Assembly: GCA_026770585.1 (NCBI GenBank)
Contig: MU646895.1
Location: forward strand, 246,469 to 259,988
Direction: 5' to 3'
DNA: 13,520 bases
Source of the DNA: Baffinella frigidus
Lineage: Eukaryota > Cryptophyceae > Cryptomonadales > Baffinellaceae
Shown here: positions 5,895 to 12,013 of the stretch, in pieces
Layout of the letters: every line of letters starts with the position of its first letter
Position numbering within the stretch: position 1 is the stretch's first letter
The notes under the pieces: model-generated
Seen by the model: only the letters and a program-made list of their open reading frames with translations
The model's database searches: none
What the model was told of the DNA's origin: nothing
Position numbers and translations under genes: made by a program

Positions 5895-5949
5895 GGACGC
5901 GGAGGATTTCCGTGAGGGGGATTGCGTCCTTGATGACCGAGTCGTCATC
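5895..5949 (+). repeat. GGACGCG hairpin module, copy 5
   Basis: GGACGCG at 5895-5901 faces TGCGTCC at 5923-5929 with a wobble pair. The second hairpin is GATGAC at 5932-5937 against GTCATC at 5944-5949. Upstream GGGGTTCGTACCC is a changed form of the palindrome seen in copy 2. Confidence 0.72.
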
Positions 5950-6504
5950 CTGAGACAGGTTACGAGGTATCAGTTAGTAAGTTGGCCAGCAAAATTTACG
6001 CTGTAGTAAATTGCAGGTGAGTTCTGGAGTTGAATAAAAGAGTTTGAAAGTTTGGAAGTTTTTCGACCCCAGAAAAGAGTCAACTAATCAGAGACCCGTT
6101 CTACGTTGTAAGTTGATCACTCGTTAGTAAGTGATCCCTTTTCAGAAGGTTGGGACCTGTTTACAGGACCTTTACGAGGGGAATGTAGGAGGTGGAGTTA
6201 GAATCCATCCGGAAAATGCTCGTATGAGCGGCCGGCCGACACGGGGTACAGTAGTGGCACAATGCGTAGCATGTGCGGCGCTAACGCTGCCTGTTTGACA
6301 ATCAATTATCAATCTCTCTACGAGGGGAATCTGCTGTGGAGCGAGGAGGAGACACCAATATTTTGAGGACTGTTACCGGGTGCGAGTGCGCTTGAGAGCG
6401 GAAAGAAGCATTCGAAGACGAATCGTGCTCCTGAAACAGGTTGTGAGGAATCAGAGAGAGAGTTCTGTATTGTCAGCATCACTCTCGCGAATTCGTCAGC
6501 ACTA
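5950..6504. other. Mostly unique non-coding stretch
   Basis: No tract, TIR element or credible gene is visible. Small repeats only: CCTGAGACAGGTTACGAGG at 5951 resembles CCTGAAACAGGTTGTGAGG at 6431, and TACGAGGGGAAT occurs at 6173 and 6320. GATCACT at 6115-6121 pairs with AGTGATC at 6130-6136. A degenerate TGTAGTAAATTGCA at about 6002 recalls the 16-bp motif. The longest open frames are about 65 codons and look random. Confidence 0.6.
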
Positions 6505-6641
6505 CCACACGGTGGACTACGCACCTTTCATCAAAAGCCAACTTGCCCAGGGGCGATTAACTTTGAGGATTTTGTAATGCAACTTTTGTCACGTTACCTC
6601 TACATCTGGCGTATCCGAAACCCGCGTAGCCCACCGTGTGG
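6505..6641. mobile_element. TIR element, CCACACGGTGG termini (CCACACAGCGG family)
   Basis: CCACACGGTGGACTACGC at 6505-6522 is mirrored by GCGTAGCCCACCGTGTGG at 6624-6641, 17 of 18. The termini match the family at 7148, 11768 and 12793, but the 100-base interior does not. Direct repeats starting TCACTCTCGCGAATT lie outside at 6479 and 6651 and continue to a shared AGCACTA; they are too long and too far out for a simple target duplication. Confidence 0.75.
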
Positions 6642-6723
6642 ACCGCGGTGTCACTCTCGCGAATTTTCTAGCACTATCTCTCTCGACAATTCTTTATCGA
6701 TATAGCGAGAACGATGTCATTCC

Positions 6724-7072
6724 CCTTAACCTGAACCCCAAATCCCCCAAATTCCCCAGCCCTAACCCATAACCAAAACCCCTCAACTCTAACCCCTGAC
6801 CCCTGACCCCTAAACCCTAATCCCTGAACCCTCATTCTTCAACCCTAACCCTTAACACCTAACCCCCAAACCACTCAACCCTCACCCCTAATCCCTCACC
6901 CCTAACCCCTAACCCCTCAACCCTCACCCCTCACCCCTCAACCCTCAACCCTCATCCTTCAACTCTAACCCCTAACATCTAAACCCCAAACCCTTACCCC
7001 TAATCCCTAATTCCTCAACCCTAACCCCTAACCCCTAACCACTAATCCCTAACCCCACACCCCCCACCCACA
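6724..7072 (-). repeat. Telomere-like tract, C-rich on the plus strand
   Basis: Units are AACCCCT, AACCCTC, AACCCTA and AATCCCT, that is, TTAGGGG/TGAGGGT-like on the minus strand. It is the only tract in the window with this orientation, and its monomers are richer in TTAGGGG than the others. A short tail of similar units occurs at 7122-7146. Confidence 0.93.
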
Positions 7073-7074
7073 CC

Positions 7075-7121
7075 ACGCGTAGCAGCGCAAAAAAATGGGG
7101 GGGGTCAAAACACACCGCCCT
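7075..7121 (+). repeat. CGCGTAGCAGCGC repeat, copy 1
   Basis: CGCGTAGCAGCGC, then a short A/G-rich stretch and GGTCAAAACACACCGCC. A second copy at 7817-7864 reads GGTCAAGACACACCGCC. The two flank the 7148-7807 element cluster on either side. Confidence 0.85.
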
Positions 7122-7147
7122 AATTCCCCAACCTTAACTAACCCGAA

Positions 7148-7309
7148 CCACACAGCGGACTACAAAGGGGGTTTTGAATCATCCGGAATTGGATCATCCA
7201 TCGACCCTACGGTAGGCCATACCGTGAGAAAATAGGGGAGTTCCTACGGATAGGTAACGGAGAATCGCTTAAATTCGGCTAGAAAATCCCTTGGTAGCCC
7301 GCGGTGTGG
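7148..7309. mobile_element. TIR element, CCACACAGCGG family, copy A
   Basis: CCACACAGCGGACTAC at 7148 is mirrored by GTAGCCCGCGGTGTGG ending at 7309. The interior carries ACCCTACGGTAGG and TTCCTACGGATAGG, as in copies B (11768-11951) and C (12793-12953). Near the right end CGCTTAAATTCGG is shared in inverse orientation with 7560-7575. It is 162 bp, non-coding, with no clear target duplication. Confidence 0.85.
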
Positions 7310-7581
7310 CTACCTCTCGCCCCGGGAGAATATCTTGTGGTTTGGCCATGCAAAACGCGGGTATTGTATACTTTAGGCGGGCCCTGAGAACAGAAAGCGG
7401 CCCAAAACCGTTGACTATTCGGTCAGCAAATCCCTTTGTAGCCCACTGTGTGGCGACTTTAGGCGGGCCCTGATCTGAGAAAGTGGCTGAGCAGAGAAAG
7501 TGGCTACTTTCACTCCTCAGGGCCCGCTTAAAGTAGCAGCACAGTGGGCTTCGAAGGGATTTTCTGGCCGAATTTAAGCGA
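7310..7581. repeat. Rearranged inverted repeat made of CCACACAGCGG-family ends
   Basis: A forward right end (ATCCCTTTGTAGCCCACTGTGTGG type, about 7430-7453) faces an inverse end at 7536-7566 (AGCACAGTGGGCTTCGAAGG type). Between them CTTTAGGCGGGCCCTGA (7457) pairs with TCAGGGCCCGCTTAAAG (7517). CTTTAGGCGGGCCCTGAGA-like sequence is also present directly at 7371. In the loop GAGAAAGTGGCT occurs twice. This looks like fused copies rather than one intact element. Confidence 0.7.
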
Positions 7582-7591
7582 TGTTAAACCG

Positions 7592-7807
7592 TACCACTCG
7601 AGGTTGGAAGAGGGAGTATTTTAAATGTGGTGTGGTTAAATTCAGTACCAGTCACGGGCAGGCTTGGTCACGTAGCTCAAGGAATTCCTTGAGCTACGTG
7701 ACCGAACGCCCCTATGTGTGTGAAAATTACTACACACTTCTTTCCCCCTCTTCACTTGTAAAATAAACCCTGTTTTAAAATAGTCACACTTCTAGCCTCG
7801 AGTGGTA
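7592..7807. mobile_element. TIR element, TACCACTCGAGG family, copy 1
   Basis: TACCACTCGAGG at 7592-7603 is mirrored by CCTCGAGTGGTA at 7796-7807; with GTTGGAAG/CTTCTAGC the TIR reaches about 19 bases. AACCG lies immediately on both sides (7587-7591 and 7808-7812), a candidate 5-bp target duplication. At the centre is a 38-bp perfect palindrome (7666-7703; GGTCACGTAGCTCAAGGAA and complement). The 16-bp motif is at 7721-7736. A reverse-oriented copy is at 9828-10041. Confidence 0.88.
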
Positions 7808-7816
7808 AACCGAACC

Positions 7817-7864
7817 TCGCGTAGCAGCGCGAAGATGGTCGTGGTCAAGACACACCGCCGTTTC
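7817..7864 (+). repeat. CGCGTAGCAGCGC repeat, copy 2
   Basis: It matches 7075-7121. After removal of the 7592-7807 insertion it would continue directly from the 7536-7591 element end, so it may belong to that older element. Confidence 0.75.
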
Positions 7865-7877
7865 TGGTCGAGGCTTT

Positions 7878-8152
7878 GAGGTTTAGAGTTTAGGGTTTGG
7901 GGTTTAGGGTTTAGAGTTTAGGGTTTAGGGTTTAGGGTTTAGGGTTTGGGGTTTAGGGTTTAGGGTTTGGGGTTTAGGGTTTAGGGTTCAGGGTTTGGGG
8001 TTTAAGGTTTAGGGTTTAGGGTTTAGGGTTTAGGGTTTAGGGTTTGACCTGCCAGGCAGAATCGTGCCCCCGCTTCTCCAGGACCTGAATATTTGGGGGT
8101 TGAGGATTCAGGGTTTAGGGTTTAGGGTTTAGGGTTTAGGGTTTAGGGTTTA
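7878..8152 (+). repeat. Two telomere-like tracts with short spacer
   Basis: Fairly regular TTTAGGG/TTTGGGG units run from 7878 to 8046. A 50-base unique spacer follows (8047-8095), then near-perfect TTTAGGG units to 8152. The left edge GGTTTAGAGTTTAGGG matches the edges at 257 and 4156. These are among the least diverged telomeric runs here. Confidence 0.94.
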
Positions 8153-8189
8153 TTGTGGGTCTGGTTCTAGAACAGCTTTTCTGAGATGA

Positions 8190-8960
8190 GGTTAGAACTG
8201 CGTCGAGGAGATGCTCTCGTTGCGCAAGCGTCCAGCCCTGGATGGCTTCCCTGGGACCTGAAGCGGATCAAATCGCCTCTACGCTCACCCCTTTTTCGAA
8301 AGTTGCGAAGCTAGCTCCGAGACGTCCGGCAGGCTCCCCGGGCCGAAGTGGGCCAAATCCGGATTTCAGCTGTCTCTATTTCCGCCTGGGGGGGCCCAAA
8401 ATCGACGAAATCGGAGCAAACGGCTCAAATCCAGATTTCAGCTTTCGCTATTTCCACCTGGGAAGCCCCGAAATCGACGAAATCGGAGCTAATGGATCAA
8501 ATCTGGATTTCAGCTTTCTCTCTTTCCGCCGGGGGGGGGGGGCGAAATGGACGAAATCGGAGCTAATGGCACAGGGGTGTAGGGGTTAGGACCGTGTCGA
8601 GGAGGTGTTCGGAGACGTCCCGCCGAAGTGGACCAAATCCGGATTTCAGCTTTCTCTATTTCCGCCGGGGGGGGGGGGCGAAATCGACGAAGTCGGAGCA
8701 AATGGCTCAGGGGGAAATTGGTGAGCCCAAATAGACTGATACAGATCTAGCAAGGGGTGTAGGGGTTAGGACCGCGTCGAGGAGGCGTTCGCAGACGTCT
8801 GGGAGGCTCCCCAGGCCAAAGTGGACCAAATCCAGATTTCAGCTTTCTCTATTTCCGCCTGGGTAGCCCCGAAATCGGAGCGGATTCAGATCTAGAAAGG
8901 GGTGTAGGGTTGGACCGCGTCGAGGAGGTGTTCGGAGACGTCTGGGAGGCTTCCCATTAG
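8190..8960 (+). repeat. 72-bp tandem repeat inside a larger mixed repeat
   Basis: CAAATCCGGATTTCAGCT-type units start at 8354, 8426 and 8498 (period exactly 72) and again at 8634 and 8827. A second module, ACCGCGTCGAGGAGG then TTCGGAGACGTC, occurs near 8197, 8591, 8771 and 8913, often preceded by GGGTGTAGGGGTTAGG. G runs of about 12 interrupt it at 8528 and 8665. Because 72 is a multiple of three, an open frame of about 115 codons persists (8242-8589) with three 24-residue repeats. Another frame is open too, so I do not call a gene. Confidence 0.88.
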
Positions 8961-8993
8961 CGCTGACTCTGTCAAGACACTCGACACCTGCGA

Positions 8994-9149
8994 GGGTTTA
9001 GGGTTGGAGTTTAGGGTGTAGGGTTTTAGGGTGCAGGGTTTAGGGTGTAGGGTTTAGGGTGTAGGGTTTAGGGTGTAGGGTGTAGGGTTTAGGGTGTAGG
9101 GTTTAGGGTGTAGGGTTTAGGGTGTAGGATTTTAGGGTTTGGGGTTTGG
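8994..9149 (+). repeat. 14-bp telomere-variant array
   Basis: TTTAGGG and TGTAGGG alternate in most of the tract, forming a 14-base higher-order unit, unlike all other tracts here. Similar sequences lie on either side: GCTGACTCTGTCAAGACACTCG at 8962-8983 (split as GCTGACTCTG and ACACTCG) resembles GCCGACTCTGGCACGACGCTCG at 9219-9240 (GCCGACTCTG and GACGCTCG). Confidence 0.92.
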
Positions 9150-9171
9150 CTCTGCCGTCTCCATCGCCTCG

Positions 9172-9216
9172 TGCATAATTATATTAAATGCATAATTATA
9201 TTAAATGCATAATTAT
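9172..9216 (+). repeat. 17-bp AT-rich tandem array and relatives
   Basis: TGCATAATTATATTAAA at 9172 and 9189, with a partial third unit at 9206. Related AT-rich sequence (GCATAATTATATTGAATT) is at about 9298. The surroundings, 9217-9393, show no other feature. Confidence 0.92.
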
Positions 9217-9393
9217 GTGCCGACTCTGGCACGACGCTCGAAATCCACGTGCATGTTTATATTGAATTTAATATGAAAGGGACCGTTTTAAGAGCATGCA
9301 TAATTATATTGAATTTATCATTATGTTAAAGTAACGCGGGCGTAACTATGATGAATTCGTCGTTTGGGAATTCGAGAGGCAGTTTTGCAGGGT

Positions 9394-9801
9394 GCATCAG
9401 AGTTAATCTCGGAAGATAACTGAATCAGTACCTTTCCAATATGAGGTTGAATAGGAGAAAATGGTTAGGGCATAGTCAGTTTAATTAAGCCTCCTAATTA
9501 AGTGAAAACGCTTTTGTAGAAATGGGCTCCGCGCGGAATCAAGATCAGGTCAGGAAATCAGGAAATTTGATCAGGTCAGGAAATCTGGAAATTTGAAAAT
9601 CGTCGAAAATGGACTTTTTTGCTATCTTAGGCATGGGTAAGATGCCCAAAATAGAATTAACCACCCATAACATAGCATAAAACGTGTTTTTATCTTTTTT
9701 TCACGCTCCTGACCTCCTTACCTCACGTTCTAAATTCCGCGCAGAGCCCATTTCTACAATAATTACAGAACAGATTCAGTTAATCGTCTGAGATGAATTC
9801 G
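9394..9801. mobile_element. TIR element split by a nested insertion
   Basis: ATCTCGGAAGATAACTGAATC near 9406-9426 faces GATTCAGTTAATCGTCTGAGAT near 9773-9794. The parts outside the nested element (9394-9513 and 9760-9801) align with the intact relative at 13247-13402: shared marks include GAATAGGA, TTAGGGCATAGT, GCCTC-TAATTAA, AAAAC-CT and GAACAGATTCAGTTA. Without the insertion its length is about 162 bp against 156. No target duplication is certain. Confidence 0.85.
9514..9759. mobile_element. Nested MITE-like element, TTGTAGAAATGGGCTC termini
   Basis: TTGTAGAAATGGGCTC at 9514 is mirrored by GAGCCCATTTCTACAA ending at 9759; including GCGCGGAAT the TIR is about 26 bases with one mismatch. 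It is 246 bp. Inside, GATCAGGTCAGGAAATC occurs twice (about 9544 and 9569). It interrupts the 9394-9801 element where the intact copy at 13247-13402 continues. No clear target duplication. Confidence 0.88.
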
Positions 9802-9827
9802 GGGCTGTCTGGTCGCCGATCGTGCGT

Positions 9828-10041
9828 TCCACTCGAGGCTAGAAGTGTGACTATTTTAAAACAGGGTTTATTTTACAAGTACAGGGGAAAAAGGAAGTGT
9901 GTATTAACTTTCACACAAATAGGGGCGTTTGCTCACGTAGCTCAAGGAATTCCTTGAGCTACGTGACCAAGCCTGCCCGTGACTGGTACTAAATTTAACA
10001 ACCCCACATTTAAAATACTCCCTCTTCCAGCCTCGAGTGGT
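9828..10041. mobile_element. TIR element, CCACTCGAGG family, copy 2
   Basis: This is the reverse complement of copy 1 (7592-7807) along almost its whole length. CCACTCGAGGCTAGAAGTGT at 9829 and CTTCCAGCCTCGAGTGG ending at 10040 are its ends. The central palindrome is kept over 34 bases (9933-9966). The 16-bp motif is changed to TGTGTATTAACTTTCA (9898-9913). No target duplication is seen. The right half (ACAACCCCACAT) is shared with 11157-11294. Confidence 0.88.
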
Positions 10042-10167
10042 TTCCTAGCGCTGCCTCAGTCGGGTTGGCAGACTATTCTTAAGTTGACATGCTGCGAGTG
10101 CGGCACATTTTCTTTCGAGATGAGAGTCGGAGGCGGCTTACGGCGTGGAGTTTTCGCGCGCTTTTCC

Positions 10168-10345
10168 GGTTTAAGGTTCAGAGTTTAGGGTTTAGGGTTT
10201 AGGGTTTGGGGTTGGGGGTTTGGAATTTGGGGGTTGGGGTTTAGGATTTAGGGTTTAGGGTTGAGGGTTTAGGGTTTGGGGTTTAGGGTTTAGGGTTTAG
10301 GGTTCAGGGTTTAGGGTTTAGGGTTTAGGGTTCAGGGTTTAGGGT
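10168..10345 (+). repeat. Telomere-like tract
   Basis: TTTAGGG with TTCAGGG, TTTGGGG and TTGAGGG variants. The left edge GGTTTAAGGTTCAGAGTTTAG is a variant of the edge seen at 257, 4156 and 7878 (core GAGTTTAGGG). The DNA from 10042 to 10167 before it has no feature I can support. Confidence 0.94.
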
Positions 10346-10460
10346 GGGCGTTTGGCTGATTCCGAAATTATGCTGATGCCGCAATCCAGGGTGCAGAAAT
10401 TTCTGGCATTGATTTGATTATTCAAATTAGGAGTGATGGTGACATTGCAGGGTCCGGGCG

Positions 10461-10616
10461 TACCACAAGCCCTCCGAAGTGGACCAAATCGAGGCTGTGG
10501 CTTGCGCCATTTCCCGCCTGGAGCACAGTTCGAAATCGAACCGCATAGCTCAAAAGCCCCCTTGGAAGCCAACAAGCTGAAACCGGGATTTGGTCCACTT
10601 CGGAGGGCGTTTGGTA
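10461..10616. mobile_element. Foldback element, GGACCAAATC family, best-preserved copy
   Basis: The left arm TACCACAAGCCCTCCGAAGT and the reverse complement of the right arm TACCAAACGCCCTCCGAAGT both continue with GGACCAAATC: 28 of 30 bases match. It is 156 bp with a central GTTCGAAATCGAAC-like symmetry and is non-coding. It lies between two telomere-like tracts. Confidence 0.87.
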
Positions 10617-10667
10617 AATTTGGTACCTGATCAGGCCGCACGTCGTGTAGGTCTCCAGGGACCGCTG

Positions 10668-10880
10668 GTTTAGGGTTTAGTGTTTAGGGTTTAGGGTTTG
10701 GTGTTTAGGGTTTAGGGTTTGGTGTTGAGTGTTTAGGGTTTAGGGTTTAGGGTTTTGGGTTTGGGGTTTAGGGTTTAGGGTTTAGGGTTTAGGGTTTGGG
10801 GTTTAGGGTTTAGGGTTTATGGTTTATGGTTTAGGGTTTAGGGTTTAGGGTTTAGGGTTCAGGGTTTAGGTTAGGGTTTC
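10668..10880 (+). repeat. Telomere-like tract
   Basis: Regular TTTAGGG units with TTTGGTG, TTTGGGG and TTTATGG variants. With the tract at 10168-10345 it brackets a foldback element, as would happen if the element inserted into one longer tract. Confidence 0.94.
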
Positions 10881-10919
10881 CGAGCGGGGAAGGAAGAAGG
10901 AAAAGTTCAGATTTAAAAA

Positions 10920-11048
10920 CTGTCTAGCCCTGCCCGAGTTGCATTCTGGCTCGTCCTTTAAAATATTTAAAAGCAGAAATCCAGCACAAAAGGGCGAATA
11001 GAAAGCCTTGAGGACAAGCCAGAATAAAACTCGGGCAGAGCTAGACAG
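10920..11048. mobile_element. Foldback element, CTGTCTAGCYCTGCCCGAG termini
   Basis: The arms 10920-10957 and 11011-11048 are inverted copies with 34 of 38 matches (CTGTCTAGCCCTGCCCGAGT on the left). The length is 129 bp and it is non-coding. The TCTGCCCGAGT part recurs in 2943-3053. No target duplication. Confidence 0.85.
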
Positions 11049-11103
11049 GCACCTGAAGCCAGGCCCGGAATCCGGACCTGGACTTGTAAAACGTAGCGAG
11101 GTC

Positions 11104-11294
11104 CCACACGAGAATGCTAGAGGGGCCTAGTTAAAACCGATGTGCTTTTAAAAGTGGGTATTTGTGTAGTAACTTTCGTTGATTGGTTTTGTCACTCTGC
11201 GAAATTAGCACAGGCGCGAGGTTGGAACACCCTAGCCTGGTACAAATATTTACAACCCCACATGTAAATAGGATCCTCCAGCATTCTCGAGTGG
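11104..11294. mobile_element. TIR element, CCACWCGAGAATGCTRGAGG family
   Basis: CCACACGAGAATGCTAGAGG at 11104-11123 is mirrored by CCTCCAGCATTCTCGAGTGG at 11275-11294 (18 of 20). The interior contains TGTGTAGTAACTTTCG (11163-11178), GCGAAATTAGC, GAGGTTGGAACACCC and ACAACCCCACATGTAAATA, all shared with the dimer at 4604-4903. Only this copy shows both ends, so it defines the family; the copies near 4750, 4901, 5067 and 5638 keep only the right end. Confidence 0.85.
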
Positions 11295-11378
11295 TCCCTC
11301 CGAGCCGCTCGAGGCCAGAAAAGGGGCCATCTGATAACCTCGGGGTCTGCAAATGAGGGTTTTCCCAATAGAGGCTAT

Positions 11379-11502
11379 ACCACTCGGAACACTACGGGGA
11401 ACATTCCAAACTTAATTATTGGATTGTTTTCTAAGGAAACTCGCCAAAAGTCAGCAATTTGGGTCACGTTGTATCCAAATATCCGGGTAGCCTCCCGAGT
11501 GG
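11379..11502. mobile_element. Short hairpin element, ACCACTCGG termini
   Basis: ACCACTCGG at 11379 is mirrored by CCGAGTGG(T) ending at 11502/11503. With TAT on both sides (11376-11378 and 11503-11505) it looks inserted into the GGCTATGTGTG site of the old repeat. The termini resemble the ACCACTCGAGG family. It is about 124 bp; the interior includes GGAAACTCGCCAAAAGT, like 2481-2498. Confidence 0.78.
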
Positions 11503-11532
11503 TATGTGTGAGGGGGCGTACCTTTCCCAATG

Positions 11533-11671
11533 CACTGCCAGGGCGGAGTTTTTGTATCAGTCCACTCAAGGCGAAAATCCATTTTCGAAGTACCCAATCT
11601 GGGTACCTCGTTTCTAAGTTGACAGATTTTGTGGGTGAATTGACTTTTACAAAATCTCCGGTCTGGCAGTG
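11533..11671. mobile_element. Hairpin MITE with 5-bp target duplication, CACTGCCAG termini
   Basis: CACTGCCAGGGCGGAG at 11533 faces CTCCGGTCTGGCAGTG ending at 11671; the first 24 bases match at 21. Symmetry continues to a central hairpin, GTACCCA against TGGGTAC (about 11601-11617). CAATG flanks it directly on both sides (11528-11532 and 11672-11676), and the unoccupied site is preserved at 11977-11981. It is 139 bp and non-coding. This is the best-proven insertion in the window. Confidence 0.92.
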
Positions 11672-11767
11672 CAATGGTCCCGGCGGCCTTTCTGAAGGAG
11701 AGGTCGTTTTGAACCAACATACACGCATATATGTGGGCATTTTTTACTTTCCCCAATAGAGGCTATG

Positions 11768-11951
11768 TCACACAGCGGACTTCGAAGGGATCGGGAATAA
11801 CCCCTCAACGATAAGACCTAGGAGTCTAGGAGTCGGAGGCTAGGACCCTACGGTAGGCAATCCGTAGGGGCCTAGGGGGGTTCCTACGGATAAGGTAACC
11901 GAAAGGTGGCCCGATCTGGGCCGAAAATCCCCTCGTAGCCCGCTGTGTGGA
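11768..11951. mobile_element. TIR element, CCACACAGCGG family, copy B
   Basis: TCACACAGCGGACTTCGAAG at 11768 faces CTCGTAGCCCGCTGTGTGGA ending at 11951. TATG flanks both sides (11764-11767 and 11952-11955). Inside, CCCTACGG at 11846-11853 pairs with CCGTAGGG at 11862-11869, followed by TTCCTACGGATAAGG. It occupies the same site in copy 2 of the old tandem repeat that the 11379-11502 element occupies in copy 1. Confidence 0.9.
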
Positions 11952-12013
11952 TATGTGTGAGGGGGCGTACCTTTCCCAATGGCCCCGGTGGCCTTTCTGG
12001 ATGTGAGATCGTT

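Larger units (their letters stand above)
11360..12000 (+). repeat. Old tandem repeat of about 115-120 bp, split by three insertions
   Basis: Copy 1: TTTCCCAATAGAGGCTAT (11361-11378), a 30-base block starting TATGTGTGAGGGGGCG (11503-11532), CAATGGTCCCGGCGGCC (11672) and GCCTTTCTG. Copy 2: TTTCCCCAATAGAGGCTAT (11748-11766), the identical 30-base block (11952-11981), then CAATGGCCCCGGTGGCC. Removing the three hairpin insertions restores two adjacent colinear units. Confidence 0.88.

Noticed and set aside
6115-6136. Bacterial-type rho-independent terminator
   Set aside because: The hairpin GATCACT/AGTGATC has no T run after it, and nothing else suggests a bacterial gene context.
11424-11759. Overlapping open frames on both strands (101-121 codons)
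   Set aside because: They span the junctions of two inserted hairpin elements; an open frame mirrored on both strands is expected from palindromic DNA.
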